DNA of 64,000 bases from Anaerocolumna sedimenticola (GCF_009931695.1 NZ_CP048000.1:1808501-1872500); one strand, 5' to 3'; shown: positions 1 to 9,414, counted from the first letter of the stretch. Translations and numbers: made by a program. The notes: generated by a model not told the origin, from the letters alone.

Positions 1-921
1 GATGCCCTCATTGGTATTTATCAATATAACAAAGACAGTCTTATAAACAGCAGAAAATCTTTAAGAGAGCAGCAGTTCTCTTTAGATGACCAGGCAGAAG
101 ATATGGATGATGCCATTAATAAATTAAGGGTTCAGTCAAAGATGTCCGAATGCCAGCTGGTGTGGACAGCACAAAATCTTTATATTACCTTTAATGTATT
201 ACGGAATAAGGAAACGGATTTAGAAAATCAGACCGAATTAATGCAGAAACAGCTTGAGATCGCCATACTGCGGGAATCATTAGGCCAAATAACAAAAACA
301 GATATAACTACTCTGGAACTTAAAATCAAGGACCTTCAAATAGGTTTAAATGACTTGCAGACGCAAAAAAAGGCGGTTTTAGGTGAATTTAACCTTATGT
401 TAGGCAACAACTATGATTTTACCTTGACTTTAAATACCGAGTTAAAACCTGTATATGAGAACTTTAATGAAGAAAATTATAATAAGGATCTTAAGAGTGT
501 ACTTGAAAATAATTATTCCATAGCGTTACAATCTCTTGAACGGGAAACGAAACAAAGATTGCTCAACCGGTCGGATGGGAGTGATACCCAAAGTGAGGAA
601 GCAGCAGAATATAACCTTGAAAACGAGAAAATAAAATTGGAAGAGACAAAGAGGGATGTGTCCTTTTCTTTTGATAAAGTTTATGAAGAGGTACTCAGTA
701 AAAAGATGTCTTTTGAACAGGAAAGCAAGAAGTTCGAGCAGGCAGGCACTAACAGAAATTATGCAATCATGAAACATGAACTCGGAAGGATTTCTGATTT
801 GGAACTTGAGATTGAAAATTCAAACTATCGGAACCAGGAGATAAATACCGATGTGGCAGAGTTTGAGTATATCCGGTCTTACTTAAAGTATGACTGGATG
901 ATAAATGGTTTAACCTTTTAA
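1..921 (+). CDS. TolC-like coiled-coil protein, 3' part
   Basis: The frame is open from base 1, so the gene starts outside the window; 306 codons are visible. The product is rich in long amphipathic helices with heptad-like Leu/Glu/Lys patterning and no membrane segment. The stretch near residues 85-150 (LGQITKTDIT, then FNLMLGN) and the repeat of that pattern near the C-terminus (ELGRISDLELE) resemble the inner-membrane-efflux-associated TolC family as it occurs in Gram-positive Clostridia, where it usually sits beside an RND or ABC exporter. The partner would lie upstream of the window. Role inferred: envelope-associated helper of an efflux system. A strong terminator follows directly. Confidence 0.6.
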   Translation, partial: DALIGIYQYNKDSLINSRKSLREQQFSLDDQAEDMDDAINKLRVQSKMSECQLVWTAQNLYITFNVLRNKETDLENQTELMQKQLEIAILRESLGQITKTDITTLELKIKDLQIGLNDLQTQKKAVLGEFNLMLGNNYDFTLTLNTELKPVYENFNEENYNKDLKSVLENNYSIALQSLERETKQRLLNRSDGSDTQSEEAAEYNLENEKIKLEETKRDVSFSFDKVYEEVLSKKMSFEQESKKFEQAGTNRNYAIMKHELGRISDLELEIENSNYRNQEINTDVAEFEYIRSYLKYDWMINGLTF

Positions 922-932
922 AAAAATAAAAA

Positions 933-970
933 CAAGGGTTTCAAAGTTTATCTAAACTTTGAAACCCTTG
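933..970. terminator. bidirectional intrinsic terminator
   Basis: An 18-bp perfect stem (CAAGGGTTTCAAAGTTTA and its complement) with a two-base formal loop. The A-rich stretch on the left gives a U-tract for leftward transcripts from tRNA-Leu(CAG), and the hairpin also closes the TolC-like gene on the plus strand. Confidence 0.75.
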
Positions 971-980
971 TATCTCAATA

Positions 981-1065
981 TGCAGTCGAAGGGACTTGAA
1001 CCCTCACCCAGTTTACCCGGACTAGAACCTGAATCTAGCGCGTATGCCAATTCCGCCACGACTGC
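981..1065 (-). tRNA. tRNA-Leu (anticodon CAG)
   Basis: Read on the minus strand, the 7-bp acceptor stem GCAGTCG/CGACTGC carries discriminator A at 981. The anticodon stem CTAGA/TCTAG encloses loop TTCAGGT, giving anticodon CAG. The long variable arm (GTCCGGGTAAACTGGGTGA) and the T-loop GGTTCAAGTCC are typical of a class II tRNA-Leu. CCA is not encoded. The first 32 bases are identical to tRNA-Leu(AAG) at 10659. Confidence 0.95.
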
Positions 1066-1083
1066 AAAATTAGTAACGTATAT

Positions 1084-1111
1084 ATTATACTACAAATTTT
1101 TAAGATGTCAA
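1084..1111 (-). promoter_or_regulatory. sigma-A type promoter of tRNA-Leu(CAG)
   Basis: On the minus strand a consensus TTGACA (1106-1111) and TATAAT (1084-1089) are separated by 16 bp, with the -10 about 19 bp before the tRNA 5' end. Confidence 0.75.
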
Positions 1112-1140
1112 GTAAAAAGTGATTGAAAAATAATTGTAAA

Positions 1141-2061
1141 TCATTTCCTGAAAATAATAGAATGGTTGATTAAATCAATGGTTACCAGGAGGTTGTTTTT
1201 CCTTATTTGATCAGAGTTTAATTCAATCATTACAGGGTATGGCAAATCGGTAACTTGAGTTATATTCACTTCCTCTAATCCTTTTAGGGTTAATTGCATG
1301 CCGCCAAGATTAATTACAATATTCTTCCTGGGAACGTTGGATTCAGATGTGCCTGTAGAAAGAGAACTGTCAGGATTATGCATATAGGAATGATTTTTAC
1401 CTGTATCTAAATAAACAATAATGGATGCACCATTTAATTTGGCTTCAAAAAAGAGTAAATTTTCCTGATTATTTAACTTTGTCTTTAGTAGAGGCAGTAC
1501 TATATATTTATCCATGTCCAGGTTTTTATAATCCGGCGGATGATTGGTTATGGCAATTTTCCTGCCCGTATAATCAAGTGTAACCAATTTGGATTTAAAA
1601 TATTTTAAACCAATGATACCATTAAATTTTTCACTGGAAAACATTTTCCAATCTGCAATAACAGACGTAACCGCAGCATACTTCTCACCAAATACTGATA
1701 AATCGTTTATACGTATACTTTTAGACCAGCCTCTGTGAGAGCCGTCCCGGTTTAACTGTTCTGTCTGACCTAAAAGGGTATATGTTATCTTGCCGTCCAT
1801 TAAATTGGTAAGAGTAATGCCGGGAGCACATCCGGTATCAAAATCGATTGTAAAATTACGATTATCTATTTTGATTGGAATCCTTGGACATCCCAATTTA
1901 TTTAAACTCATTTCATGGACCTCGTCATTCTTATAACCGAAATCTTGAATCCAACTCTTATCAACTGGCCTAATTGAAATATATGGTATCGAAAAATAGC
2001 TTCCACTGACCAGTAATAGTATAATTATTATGGATGTGATAATATGCTTACGGGATTTCAT
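1141..2061 (-). CDS. membrane-anchored retropepsin-like aspartic protease
   Basis: 306 residues. One N-terminal membrane segment (about residues 8-27) would anchor the protein with its catalytic part outside. Two aspartic-protease motifs are visible: D75-T76-G77 (FDTGCAPG) and D219-T220-G221 (LDTGKNHS). A hydrophobic-hydrophobic-Gly element (FNGIIGL, about 146-152) follows the first, as in duplicated pepsin-like lobes. It belongs to the loosely defined bacterial retropepsin-like families with no fixed substrate; no PDZ domain is seen. The start is supported by AGGAG about 9 bases upstream. It is a single gene between two tRNA genes. Function beyond likely peptidase is unknown. Confidence 0.65.
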   Translation of the reverse strand: MKSRKHIITSIIIILLLVSGSYFSIPYISIRPVDKSWIQDFGYKNDEVHEMSLNKLGCPRIPIKIDNRNFTIDFDTGCAPGITLTNLMDGKITYTLLGQTEQLNRDGSHRGWSKSIRINDLSVFGEKYAAVTSVIADWKMFSSEKFNGIIGLKYFKSKLVTLDYTGRKIAITNHPPDYKNLDMDKYIVLPLLKTKLNNQENLLFFEAKLNGASIIVYLDTGKNHSYMHNPDSSLSTGTSESNVPRKNIVINLGGMQLTLKGLEEVNITQVTDLPYPVMIELNSDQIRKNNLLVTIDLINHSIIFRK

Positions 2062-2164
2062 TTTGTATCTCCTACATAGTTTGTTCTCCTAAATTATACC
2101 ATATATTTATAACTTAACAAATCCAAAAGCGGCAAATATTTTTATAATTTTATAAAATTATCCC

Positions 2165-2193
2165 TTGACATTAGTGAAAGACAGTATTAAAAT
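2165..2193 (+). promoter_or_regulatory. promoter of tRNA-Asn
   Basis: TTGACA (2165-2170), a 17-bp spacer and TAAAAT (2188-2193), 11 bp before the tRNA 5' end. Confidence 0.75.
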
Positions 2194-2204
2194 TACAGAT
2201 GTAT

Positions 2205-2276
2205 TCCTCGATAGCTCAATGGTAGAGCACACGGCTGTTAACCGTGGGGTTGTTGGTTCGAGCCCAACTCGGGGAG
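2205..2276 (+). tRNA. tRNA-Asn (anticodon GTT)
   Basis: 72 nt. The acceptor stem TCCTCGA/TCGGGGA has one G-U pair and discriminator G. The D-arm reads AGCTCAATGGTAGAGC. Anticodon stem CACGG/CCGTG encloses CTGTTAA, giving GTT. The T-loop is GGTTCGAGCC. CCA is not encoded; a T-run follows at 2277. Confidence 0.95.
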
Positions 2277-2331
2277 TTTTTTTATGTAAATTTAGCGGAT
2301 ATAGGAAAGTAAAGAAGTCTAATGAAATTTA

Positions 2332-2372
2332 AACCTCCAGCTGATACTAATGATCAAATCAGCCTGGAGGTT
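2332..2372. terminator. hairpin terminator between tRNA-Asn and glgP
   Basis: AACCTCCAG-CTGAT pairs with ATCAG-C-CTGGAGGTT (one bulged C). A T-rich tail follows on the plus strand. It lies 25 bp beyond the glgP stop, so it may also end the leftward glycogen transcript. Confidence 0.6.
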
Positions 2373-2396
2373 ATTTTTATCTATCTTAAACTTATA

Positions 2397-4820
2397 TCAT
2401 TTTACATCTTTAATTTTATTAATTTTCCAGATCCAGTCGGAATATTCCTCTATCGCTCTGTCCGCCGAAAATCTTCCGGAAGCAGCAATATTAACTAAAG
2501 ACATCTTATTCCACCTTATTTTATCCCTATAACGGGAAGCCGCTTCTTCCTGTATCTTTCGGTAGGCTTCAAAGTCAGCCAGAACCATATAAGGGTCGCT
2601 GTTTCCATACTGTCCGCCGATTAAGCTGTTTGCAATATCCTGAAAGGAGACACCGTCCACACCGGATTTAAGCCGTTCCATTAATCTGCTGATATTTGGA
2701 TCGTTATAATAATTAGAGGGGTAATACCCGTTTTTCTTTAGATCCTCTACTTCATTCGTTCGCAGGCCAAAGATTAATATATTGTCTTCTCCAACTGCTT
2801 CACTGATTTCTACATTGGCACCGTCCATGGTTCCTAATGTAATAGCTCCGTTAATCATTAGCTTCATATTACCGGTACCGGAAGCTTCCGTACCTGCCAG
2901 GGAGATCTGTTCGCTGATTTCGGCGGCAGGAATAATGAGTTCGGCCAGGGAGACTCTGTAATCTTCTAAGAACACTACTTTTAATTTATCGGAAATGCTT
3001 TTATCCTTATTAATTTCATTGGCTATACTGCATATTAGACGAATGATCTGTTTTGCCATATGATAGCCGGGAGCAGCCTTTGCCCCAAAGATAAATGTCC
3101 TTGGATAAAAATCCATATTCGGGTTTTCTTTCAATTTATCATAGAGCAGCAAAATGTGTAAGGCATTTAATAACTGCCGCTTATACTCATGTAATCTCTT
3201 AATCTGAACATCAAAAATAGAATCGGGATTAACAATAATCTGATTGGTTTCTTTTATATAATCAGCCAGACGTAATTTGTTATATTTCTTAATCTCAGCC
3301 AATTTCATTAATACATCCTGATTATCAGCGTATTTTAAAAGACTTTGCATTTCCTTTGGATTGGTTTCAAAACCGGGACCTATCAGTTCGGCAATATAAC
3401 CGCACAGGTTAGGATTGGACTGGCACAGCCAGCGGCGGTTTGAAAAACCGTTGGTAATATTGATGAATTTAGACGGAAACAATTCGCTGAAATTCCGAAA
3501 CAGGCTGGTTTTAATAATATTAGAATGAATTTTTGAAACACCGTTAACGGAAAAACAAGCACAAATACAGAGATTGGCCATATGAATCTGTCCGCAGTTA
3601 ATAATAGCCATCTGGGAAACCCGCATGGAATCATTACACATTTCATAAATCTTGTGGCAGAAACGGTTGTTTATTTCCTGCACAAGCTGATAGATACGGG
3701 GAAGGATCCGCTTAAATATTTCCTCCGGCCATACCTCTAAAGCCTCACTCATGACCGTATGATTCGTATAGGCAAATGTTTTGGTAACCGTGGTCCAGGC
3801 ATCCTCCCAGCCATAGTTCCACTCATCTAAAAGAATTCGCATTAATTCCGGTATAGCTAATGCCGGATGAGTTTCATTAATATGAATGGCAACTTTATCG
3901 GACAAATTATCTATGGTTTCATAATAAGATAAATGTTTCCGTATGATATCCTGTATGGAAGCGGATACTAAAAAATACTGCTGCCTGAGCCGGAGACTTT
4001 TCCCTTCCATATGGTTATCAGACGGGTACAAAACGTTACTGATAACTTCAGCCATAGCCTTTTGTTCCACAGCATCCATATAATTACCCTGATTAAACAG
4101 CTTAATATCAAAATTTAAATTTGTTGCACTCCATAAGCGGAGAAGACTGACACTGGTATTATCATAACCCGAAATCATCATATCATAAGGAATTGCTAAA
4201 ACAGATTTATAATTAATATGTTCAATATGGTGTTCATCGCCCCAATTCTCCATGACCTGTCCGTCAAATTTAACGGTAACGGCTTCGTCCGCCCGGGGAG
4301 TCAGCCATACTTCACCTCCGTGAAGCCATAAATCAGGAAGTTCTGTCTGCCATCCGTCAATTATTTTCTGACGGAAGATACCAAACTCATAACGAATGGA
4401 ATAACCGTCAACCGGATAACCCAGAGAAGCCGCCGCATCCAAAAAACAAGCAGCAAGCCTTCCAAGGCCGCCATTTCCCAGACCGGAATCCGGTTCTAAA
4501 TCAAAGATTGCAGAAAATGAATGGTTTAGCTCTTTTATAGCGTCTTCAAATGGTTCCAAGATCCCCAAATTGAACAGATTATTGCGAAGAGATCTTCCAA
4601 TCAAAAATTCCATACATAAATAATAGACGGATTTAGCTTCTTTCTCTCTCTGGGCTGATACAAATTTACGCCTGCGTTCAATTAACATTTCCTGAACAAT
4701 CATAACGGACGCCCGATAGAATTGTTCCAGGGTGGCATTTTCCGGAGGTACCCCGAAATGATGATTAAGCTTCGTACAGATACGCCTTTTTATTACCTCT
4801 TTATTCATAGAAGCTTCCAT
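2397..4820 (-). CDS. glgP: glycogen/starch/maltodextrin phosphorylase
   Basis: 807 residues, normal length for family GT35. It releases glucose-1-phosphate from alpha-1,4-glucan ends using pyridoxal phosphate and inorganic phosphate in the cytoplasm. The PLP-lysine signature EASGTGNMKLMINGA is intact, with the Schiff-base lysine at about K653. NGGLGRLAACF and KRLHEYKRQ are further family blocks. AGGAGG lies 8 bases before the ATG. It is the last gene of the leftward cluster, 20 bp after glgA, so storage and mobilisation are encoded together. No branching enzyme (GlgB) gene is in the window. Confidence 0.96.
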   Translation of the reverse strand: MEASMNKEVIKRRICTKLNHHFGVPPENATLEQFYRASVMIVQEMLIERRRKFVSAQREKEAKSVYYLCMEFLIGRSLRNNLFNLGILEPFEDAIKELNHSFSAIFDLEPDSGLGNGGLGRLAACFLDAAASLGYPVDGYSIRYEFGIFRQKIIDGWQTELPDLWLHGGEVWLTPRADEAVTVKFDGQVMENWGDEHHIEHINYKSVLAIPYDMMISGYDNTSVSLLRLWSATNLNFDIKLFNQGNYMDAVEQKAMAEVISNVLYPSDNHMEGKSLRLRQQYFLVSASIQDIIRKHLSYYETIDNLSDKVAIHINETHPALAIPELMRILLDEWNYGWEDAWTTVTKTFAYTNHTVMSEALEVWPEEIFKRILPRIYQLVQEINNRFCHKIYEMCNDSMRVSQMAIINCGQIHMANLCICACFSVNGVSKIHSNIIKTSLFRNFSELFPSKFINITNGFSNRRWLCQSNPNLCGYIAELIGPGFETNPKEMQSLLKYADNQDVLMKLAEIKKYNKLRLADYIKETNQIIVNPDSIFDVQIKRLHEYKRQLLNALHILLLYDKLKENPNMDFYPRTFIFGAKAAPGYHMAKQIIRLICSIANEINKDKSISDKLKVVFLEDYRVSLAELIIPAAEISEQISLAGTEASGTGNMKLMINGAITLGTMDGANVEISEAVGEDNILIFGLRTNEVEDLKKNGYYPSNYYNDPNISRLMERLKSGVDGVSFQDIANSLIGGQYGNSDPYMVLADFEAYRKIQEEAASRYRDKIRWNKMSLVNIAASGRFSADRAIEEYSDWIWKINKIKDVK

Positions 4821-4840
4821 AGATTAACCCTCCTTTACGT

Positions 4841-6313
4841 TTATTTCTGATTTAATAATTTCTTATAAAGAGTTATATATTTTTCAGCCGAATTCTGCCA
4901 GCAGTTATTACACTCCATTGCACGTTTGATCAGGCTTTCCCAGGCCATTTTATCAGAATATAAATCCAAACCACGTTCTATTGCTTCTAACATATCATCA
5001 GAACTATAGCTCCTGAACGTAAATCCATTGCCGTTTTCCTCCTCACAATCTATTACGGTGTCTTTTAAACCACCGGTCTCTCTGACAATGGGGATAGTTC
5101 CGTAACGCAGAGCAACCATTTGTGATAATCCGCAGAGTTCTGATTTGGAGGGTTTTAAAAACAGATCAGCTCCTGCATATATTTTTCGTGCAATATCCGG
5201 ATGGTATCCAATTTTAATGGCCATTTTCGCGGGAAATTTTTTCGCAATATCCTGGAAAAAGGTTTCATTTACAGGATCCCCTGTGCCTAATAAGACAACC
5301 TGTACTTTTTGGCAGAGAATATCCTGAATGACCTCACGGACTAAATCAAGCCCTTTGATATCCACCATTCTGGTTACCATTCCGATAATAGGAGTGGAAC
5401 TATCTACGGGAAGGTTAAATAATTTCTGAAGTGCTTCTTTATTCATTGCTTTTCCGCTAAGATCGTTGCTGCAATAATTTTTCAGGATACTTTCATCTGT
5501 CTCCGGATCATACAATTCCATATCAATGCCATTGGTAATTCCGGTTATTTTATCCGAATGCTTCCGTAATATTTCATCCAGACCATATCCGAAGACAGGA
5601 TCTTTAATTTCCTCCGCATAGGTCTGACTTACGGTAGTAACCGCATCCGCTGTTTCTATCGCGGCTTTTACGAGATTGATACAGCCATTGTACTCTAATA
5701 AAGATAAATCCTGAGGATTTAAACCAAGTACATCTGAGAAAAACTCTAAGCCAAACTGTCCCTGATATAACAGGTTATGAATAGTAAATATGGTCTTAAT
5801 ATTTTTATATTCTTCTATTTTACTATATAATAATTTATAAAAAACAGGAATTAACCCTGTCTGCCAATCGTTGGAATGGATAATATCCGTAGGGTAATGG
5901 ATATATTTTATCATTTCCAAAACAGCCCTTGAAAAAAATGCAAAACGTTCACCGTCGTCCGGATGGCCATAAATACCGGAACGTTTAAAATAATATTCAT
6001 TGTCAACAAAATAATAGGTAGTGCCGCTTACGTGTACTTCAAAAATACCGCAGTATTGCTGACGCCAACCCAGTGGGACAATGAAATTAGTTAAAAATTT
6101 CATTTTCGAACGCATTGCTTCCGGTATATCCGAATATAACGGAAGTACAATCCTGCAATTGGTGATTTTCTCACGGATAGACCGGGTGAAAGATGCAGCA
6201 ACTTCCCCCAGTCCACCGGTTGCGATAAATGGATTTGCTTCCCCATAAGCACATAAAATATTCATATTGATACCCATTGCATAATACATCTGCCACAGAT
6301 GTGTTACTGCCAT
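4841..6313 (-). CDS. glgA: glycogen synthase (ADP-glucose type, GT5)
   Basis: 490 residues. It transfers glucose from ADP-glucose to growing alpha-1,4-glucan. The N-terminal GT5 block reads ATGGLGEV where most family members have KTGGLxDV, so the ADP-glucose-binding lysine is an alanine here. The C-terminal block SELCGLSQMVALRYG with following RETGGL keeps the catalytic-domain glutamate (family form is EPCGL). The start is uncertain: Mets occur at residues 1, 9, 13 and 17, none has a clear ribosome binding site, and homology would start at residue 17 (position 6265). It follows glgD after a 191-bp structured gap. Confidence 0.9.
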   Translation of the reverse strand: MAVTHLWQMYYAMGINMNILCAYGEANPFIATGGLGEVAASFTRSIREKITNCRIVLPLYSDIPEAMRSKMKFLTNFIVPLGWRQQYCGIFEVHVSGTTYYFVDNEYYFKRSGIYGHPDDGERFAFFSRAVLEMIKYIHYPTDIIHSNDWQTGLIPVFYKLLYSKIEEYKNIKTIFTIHNLLYQGQFGLEFFSDVLGLNPQDLSLLEYNGCINLVKAAIETADAVTTVSQTYAEEIKDPVFGYGLDEILRKHSDKITGITNGIDMELYDPETDESILKNYCSNDLSGKAMNKEALQKLFNLPVDSSTPIIGMVTRMVDIKGLDLVREVIQDILCQKVQVVLLGTGDPVNETFFQDIAKKFPAKMAIKIGYHPDIARKIYAGADLFLKPSKSELCGLSQMVALRYGTIPIVRETGGLKDTVIDCEEENGNGFTFRSYSSDDMLEAIERGLDLYSDKMAWESLIKRAMECNNCWQNSAEKYITLYKKLLNQK

Positions 6314-6322
6314 ATATTAAAA

Positions 6323-6340
6323 TGTGAAACAAGTTTCACA
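6323..6340. promoter_or_regulatory. 18-bp perfect palindrome upstream of glgA
   Basis: TGTGAAACAAGTTTCACA is self-complementary except for its two central bases and ends 9 bp before the first possible glgA start. It could be an operator or a small leader hairpin. It is not a CRP half-site spacing (8 rather than 6 central bases) and lacks the central CG of a CcpA cre site. Confidence 0.4.
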
Positions 6341-6426
6341 GGGTGAAAGAATCTATATATGGCATTCCTTTCTTTCATTAAATTTTCTTTCACACTAACG
6401 CCCATGCTCTTTGGGCAAAAATCGTG

Positions 6427-6487
6427 AAGAATAGCGTCTTTTGCTATTCTTTTAATGGCTCGCATTTTTTGGCGATACGATTCTCAC
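6427..6487 (-). repeat. structured intergenic element between glgD and glgA
   Basis: On the minus strand it reads GTGAGAAT (6480-6487), then GCGAGCC (6457-6463), then a 9-bp hairpin AAGAATAGC/GCTATTCTT (6427-6451). The same order (GTGAGAA, GCGARCC, hairpin ending TTCT) is found in the repeats at 31825 and 43382, so this may be a diverged relative. It may also simply be an attenuator hairpin in the glg transcript. Confidence 0.35.
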
Positions 6488-6504
6488 TGGTCCTCCAAAA
6501 ATTT

Positions 6505-7620
6505 TTACACATTGGAACCTTTGCTGATATAAATTGGACGTCCTTCATAACCCATAAGCATCCGGTTATCCTGAAAAACCACATTTTTATCAGCTAAAAT
6601 ATAATTAAGGGTAACATTTTCACCGGTTTTACTATCTTTCATTACGATAGAATTGCTGATTTTCGATCCTTTACCTATTTTAACGCCTCGAAATAAAATG
6701 GAATTGTGGACAGAACCATAAATCTCACATCCATCTGCAATCAGGCTGTTAGATACTTCAGCTGATTCACCGTATTTTGCCGGAACGACGTCCAAAACCT
6801 TGGTATAAATGGGACCATATTTATAAAAAAGATCATCCCGATTCCTAGAATTCAGTATGTCCATATTTGCCTGAAAGAAATCGCAAATGGAATTTGTTTT
6901 TCGGATATATCCGTCAAATTCCCAAGCGGCTATTTTATACTGGTTTAATTTCTTCTGGAGTATATCCCGTTCGATATTCTCCAGATTATGAGAAGTGGCA
7001 TCTTCAATTATGCTAACTAATAAACTTTTTTTAATAATCCACATATTTGTTCCAATGGAACATGGCTTACAGGTATTCTGATTAATTAGGATATCTGTTA
7101 CAAAGCCGTCAGGAGATATGGTGTAAAGGGTTTCGTTTTTTAATTCCTGTGAAGGAGTTATCTGATAATAGATCACCGTCACATCTGCATTTTTATTAAT
7201 GTGATACTGAAGCGGTACTGCCCAATTCAGGTTGCAAATGGTATCACAATCCGTAATAACCAGATATTCATTTCTGGATTTCTTTATATAAGTCATAATA
7301 CCATGCAGCGCTTCTATTTTATTTTTGTAAATGCCGGCAGATAAGCGGCTGAAAGGAGGAAATATAAATAAGCCGTCCTGTTTTCTGGACAAATCCCATT
7401 CTTTACCCGAGCCAAGATGTTCCAGGAGAGATTGATAATTACTCTTGGCAATGACACCCACGCTGGTGATGCCGGAATTATGCATATTAGATAATGCAAA
7501 ATCAATCAAACGGTATCTTCCTCCAAAGGGTAGGGCACCCATCGTCCTTGAGTTAGTCATTTCATGCATTTCTTCGTCATGCATATTTGAAAATATAATT
7601 CCGCTTGCGTTTAGACTCAT
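6505..7620 (-). CDS. glgD: GlgD, regulatory subunit of ADP-glucose pyrophosphorylase
   Basis: 371 residues with a nucleotidyltransferase fold and a C-terminal left-handed beta-helix (hexapeptide-type repeats from about residue 275). The N-terminal catalytic loop is degenerate: the GGxGxRL motif of GlgC is replaced by FSNMHDEEM, while PFGGRYRLIDFALSN is kept. This is characteristic of Firmicutes GlgD, which forms a heteromer with GlgC and raises its activity rather than catalysing alone. The SD AGAGGTGA lies in the glgC 3' end and the genes are 4 bp apart, so they are probably translationally coupled. Confidence 0.93.
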   Translation of the reverse strand: MSLNASGIIFSNMHDEEMHEMTNSRTMGALPFGGRYRLIDFALSNMHNSGITSVGVIAKSNYQSLLEHLGSGKEWDLSRKQDGLFIFPPFSRLSAGIYKNKIEALHGIMTYIKKSRNEYLVITDCDTICNLNWAVPLQYHINKNADVTVIYYQITPSQELKNETLYTISPDGFVTDILINQNTCKPCSIGTNMWIIKKSLLVSIIEDATSHNLENIERDILQKKLNQYKIAAWEFDGYIRKTNSICDFFQANMDILNSRNRDDLFYKYGPIYTKVLDVVPAKYGESAEVSNSLIADGCEIYGSVHNSILFRGVKIGKGSKISNSIVMKDSKTGENVTLNYILADKNVVFQDNRMLMGYEGRPIYISKGSNV

Positions 7621-7624
7621 TTTA

Positions 7625-8824
7625 TCACCTCTTTTTTTCTGATTCTATCATGCTGTTTTCTTCTATTACGTCACCCTCATTGATAATGACATCTTCGCCG
7701 ATTACCGTGATAAGTTGAGCGATATCTTCCTTATTGTTATTGGAAGTTCCGATTATGGCATTGGCACCTACCTTGCAGTTCTCATCAATAATTGCATAAT
7801 TAATAAGACAGCCTTCCCCGATACGAGTGCCTGGCATAATTATGGAATTTGAAATTCTGGCATTTCTTTCAATTGTGACACCATAAAAAATAACGGAGGA
7901 GTTTATCTCACCATCAATGGTACATCCGCCGGATATAATACTATTAGTTACTTTAGCTGTTGTACTGATATAGTGAGGCGGCAGGACAGGACTGCGGGCA
8001 TAGATCTTCCAGTCCGTATCAGCAGAGAAAATATTGTATTTGGAATTTAACAGATCCATATTGGACTGCCATAAACTTTCGATAGTGCCAACATCTTTCC
8101 AATAACCTTGAAATGGATAGGCAAATAGATTTTCACCGGCCGTTATCATGGCTGGAATTATATTTTTACCAAAGTCTTTTTGGGAATTATCATCTTTGTC
8201 ATCCTGTTCTAAATATAATTTTAATTTTTCCCAGGTAAAAATATAAATTCCCATGGAAGCTTTTGTACTTTTCGGTTCTTTGGGTTTCTCCTCAAACTCA
8301 TAGATCCTGTCATTTTCTTTGGTATTCATAATTCCGAAACGGGAGGCTTCCTTAATATCTACATCAATTACTGCAATGGTGCAGTCTGCCTTTTTTTCTT
8401 TATGGTAAAGAAGCATTTTGGAATAATCCATTTTATAAATATGGTCACCGGATAAGATTAATACATACTTGGGATTGTAACGTTCGATAAAAGGTATATT
8501 CTGCTTAATAGCATTTGCGGTACCGCTGTACCAGTCAGAAGACTCACGTTTTTGATAAGGGGGTAAGATATGCACGCCACCCTCGATCCGGTCCAGATCC
8601 CAAGGCTGCCCGTTACCAATATAATCATTTAACTCCAGCGGTTGATATTGTGTCAGCACTCCGACCGTATCGATTCTGGAATTAACACAATTTGATAAGG
8701 TAAAATCTATGATCCGATATTTCCCTCCAAAAGGAACAGCAGGTTTAGCACGCTCTTTTGTTAAAACACCCAATCTGCCGCCTATTCCACCGGCTAATAG
8801 CATTGCGATACATTCTTTTTGCAT
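7625..8824 (-). CDS. glgC: glucose-1-phosphate adenylyltransferase
   Basis: 399 residues. It makes ADP-glucose from ATP and glucose-1-phosphate, the committed step of bacterial glycogen synthesis. Visible motifs are AGGIGGRL (11-18, nucleotide loop), KERAKP (23-28), GTANAI (101-106) and [10 protein letters not shown] (125-134, metal-binding Asp). The C-terminal third is a left-handed beta-helix with isoleucine-rich turns. It is the first gene of the leftward cluster glgC-glgD-glgA-glgP, and the promoter should lie in the 590-bp gap upstream, where I found no strong -35/-10 pair. Confidence 0.96.
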   Translation of the reverse strand: MQKECIAMLLAGGIGGRLGVLTKERAKPAVPFGGKYRIIDFTLSNCVNSRIDTVGVLTQYQPLELNDYIGNGQPWDLDRIEGGVHILPPYQKRESSDWYSGTANAIKQNIPFIERYNPKYVLILSGDHIYKMDYSKMLLYHKEKKADCTIAVIDVDIKEASRFGIMNTKENDRIYEFEEKPKEPKSTKASMGIYIFTWEKLKLYLEQDDKDDNSQKDFGKNIIPAMITAGENLFAYPFQGYWKDVGTIESLWQSNMDLLNSKYNIFSADTDWKIYARSPVLPPHYISTTAKVTNSIISGGCTIDGEINSSVIFYGVTIERNARISNSIIMPGTRIGEGCLINYAIIDENCKVGANAIIGTSNNNKEDIAQLITVIGEDVIINEGDVIEENSMIESEKKR

Positions 8825-9414
8825 GTTTTATACTCCTAATCGATTTTTGTGATTGTGATTTTGTCTTAGTTTTCTCGATTATTATGGTATTACCTGTATA
8901 ATAAATGAAAAATTGAAACAACCTAAATAACTGGTTTTTTTAATAATTTAGTCTTTATTAGAGTTCCAATTTTATTATTTTTTATTAGAATTATAACTGG
9001 AAAAGACTTGATTTGTTTTGTTATATTGGTTAAAATAGGTTTGTTTTCTCCTGTTAATTTTTAATTAATTCATTAAATCAAAAGCAACTACATAAATTTA
9101 AAATCGCCGTCCATAGTCTAAGATATTTTGATTTTTAGTAATGCCTGTCATATTACGGAATCGATATTTGTGAAAAAACACTATTTACAACCTGTATAAA
9201 AAAAGATATTATAATTCTTGGATGTCCTTAGTCTTGCGGATCTAAGAAGATCCGCTTTGAATAGTTGAAATTATCACCTAAAAATAAAATGATTTAGGAT
9301 TTAATTAGTTGAAATTATCACCTAAAAATAAAACGATTTAGGATTTAAATAGTTGTGGTATCATCTGGAAATAATTATCAGGATCGATTTTGATCCAAGC
9401 AGAGGTGGGATAAG
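8825..9414. other. 590-bp divergent intergenic region
   Basis: Very AT-rich and without a convincing gene. It holds the glgC leader on the left, a small hairpin GCGGATC/GATCCGC (9236-9255), the 44-bp tandem repeats (9262-9368) and a second small hairpin GGATC/GATCC near 9380-9395. TTTACA (9184) and TATAAT (9210) are present but 20 bp apart, so a promoter there is doubtful. Confidence 0.6.
9262..9368. repeat. 44-bp direct tandem repeat, two full units plus a partial third
   Basis: Units at 9262-9305 and 9306-9349 differ at two positions, and a truncated, diverged third (TAGTTGTGGTATCATC) starts at 9350. Each full unit contains the inverted repeat CCTAAA-N10-TTTAGG. The array ends 46 bp before the MraY-like gene, so it is placed like a pair of operators about four helical turns apart. 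Confidence 0.8.

Noticed and set aside
6323..6340. CRP or CcpA site before glgA
   Set aside because: The palindrome has 8 central bases between TGTGA and TCACA and lacks the CG centre of a cre site, so neither assignment holds.
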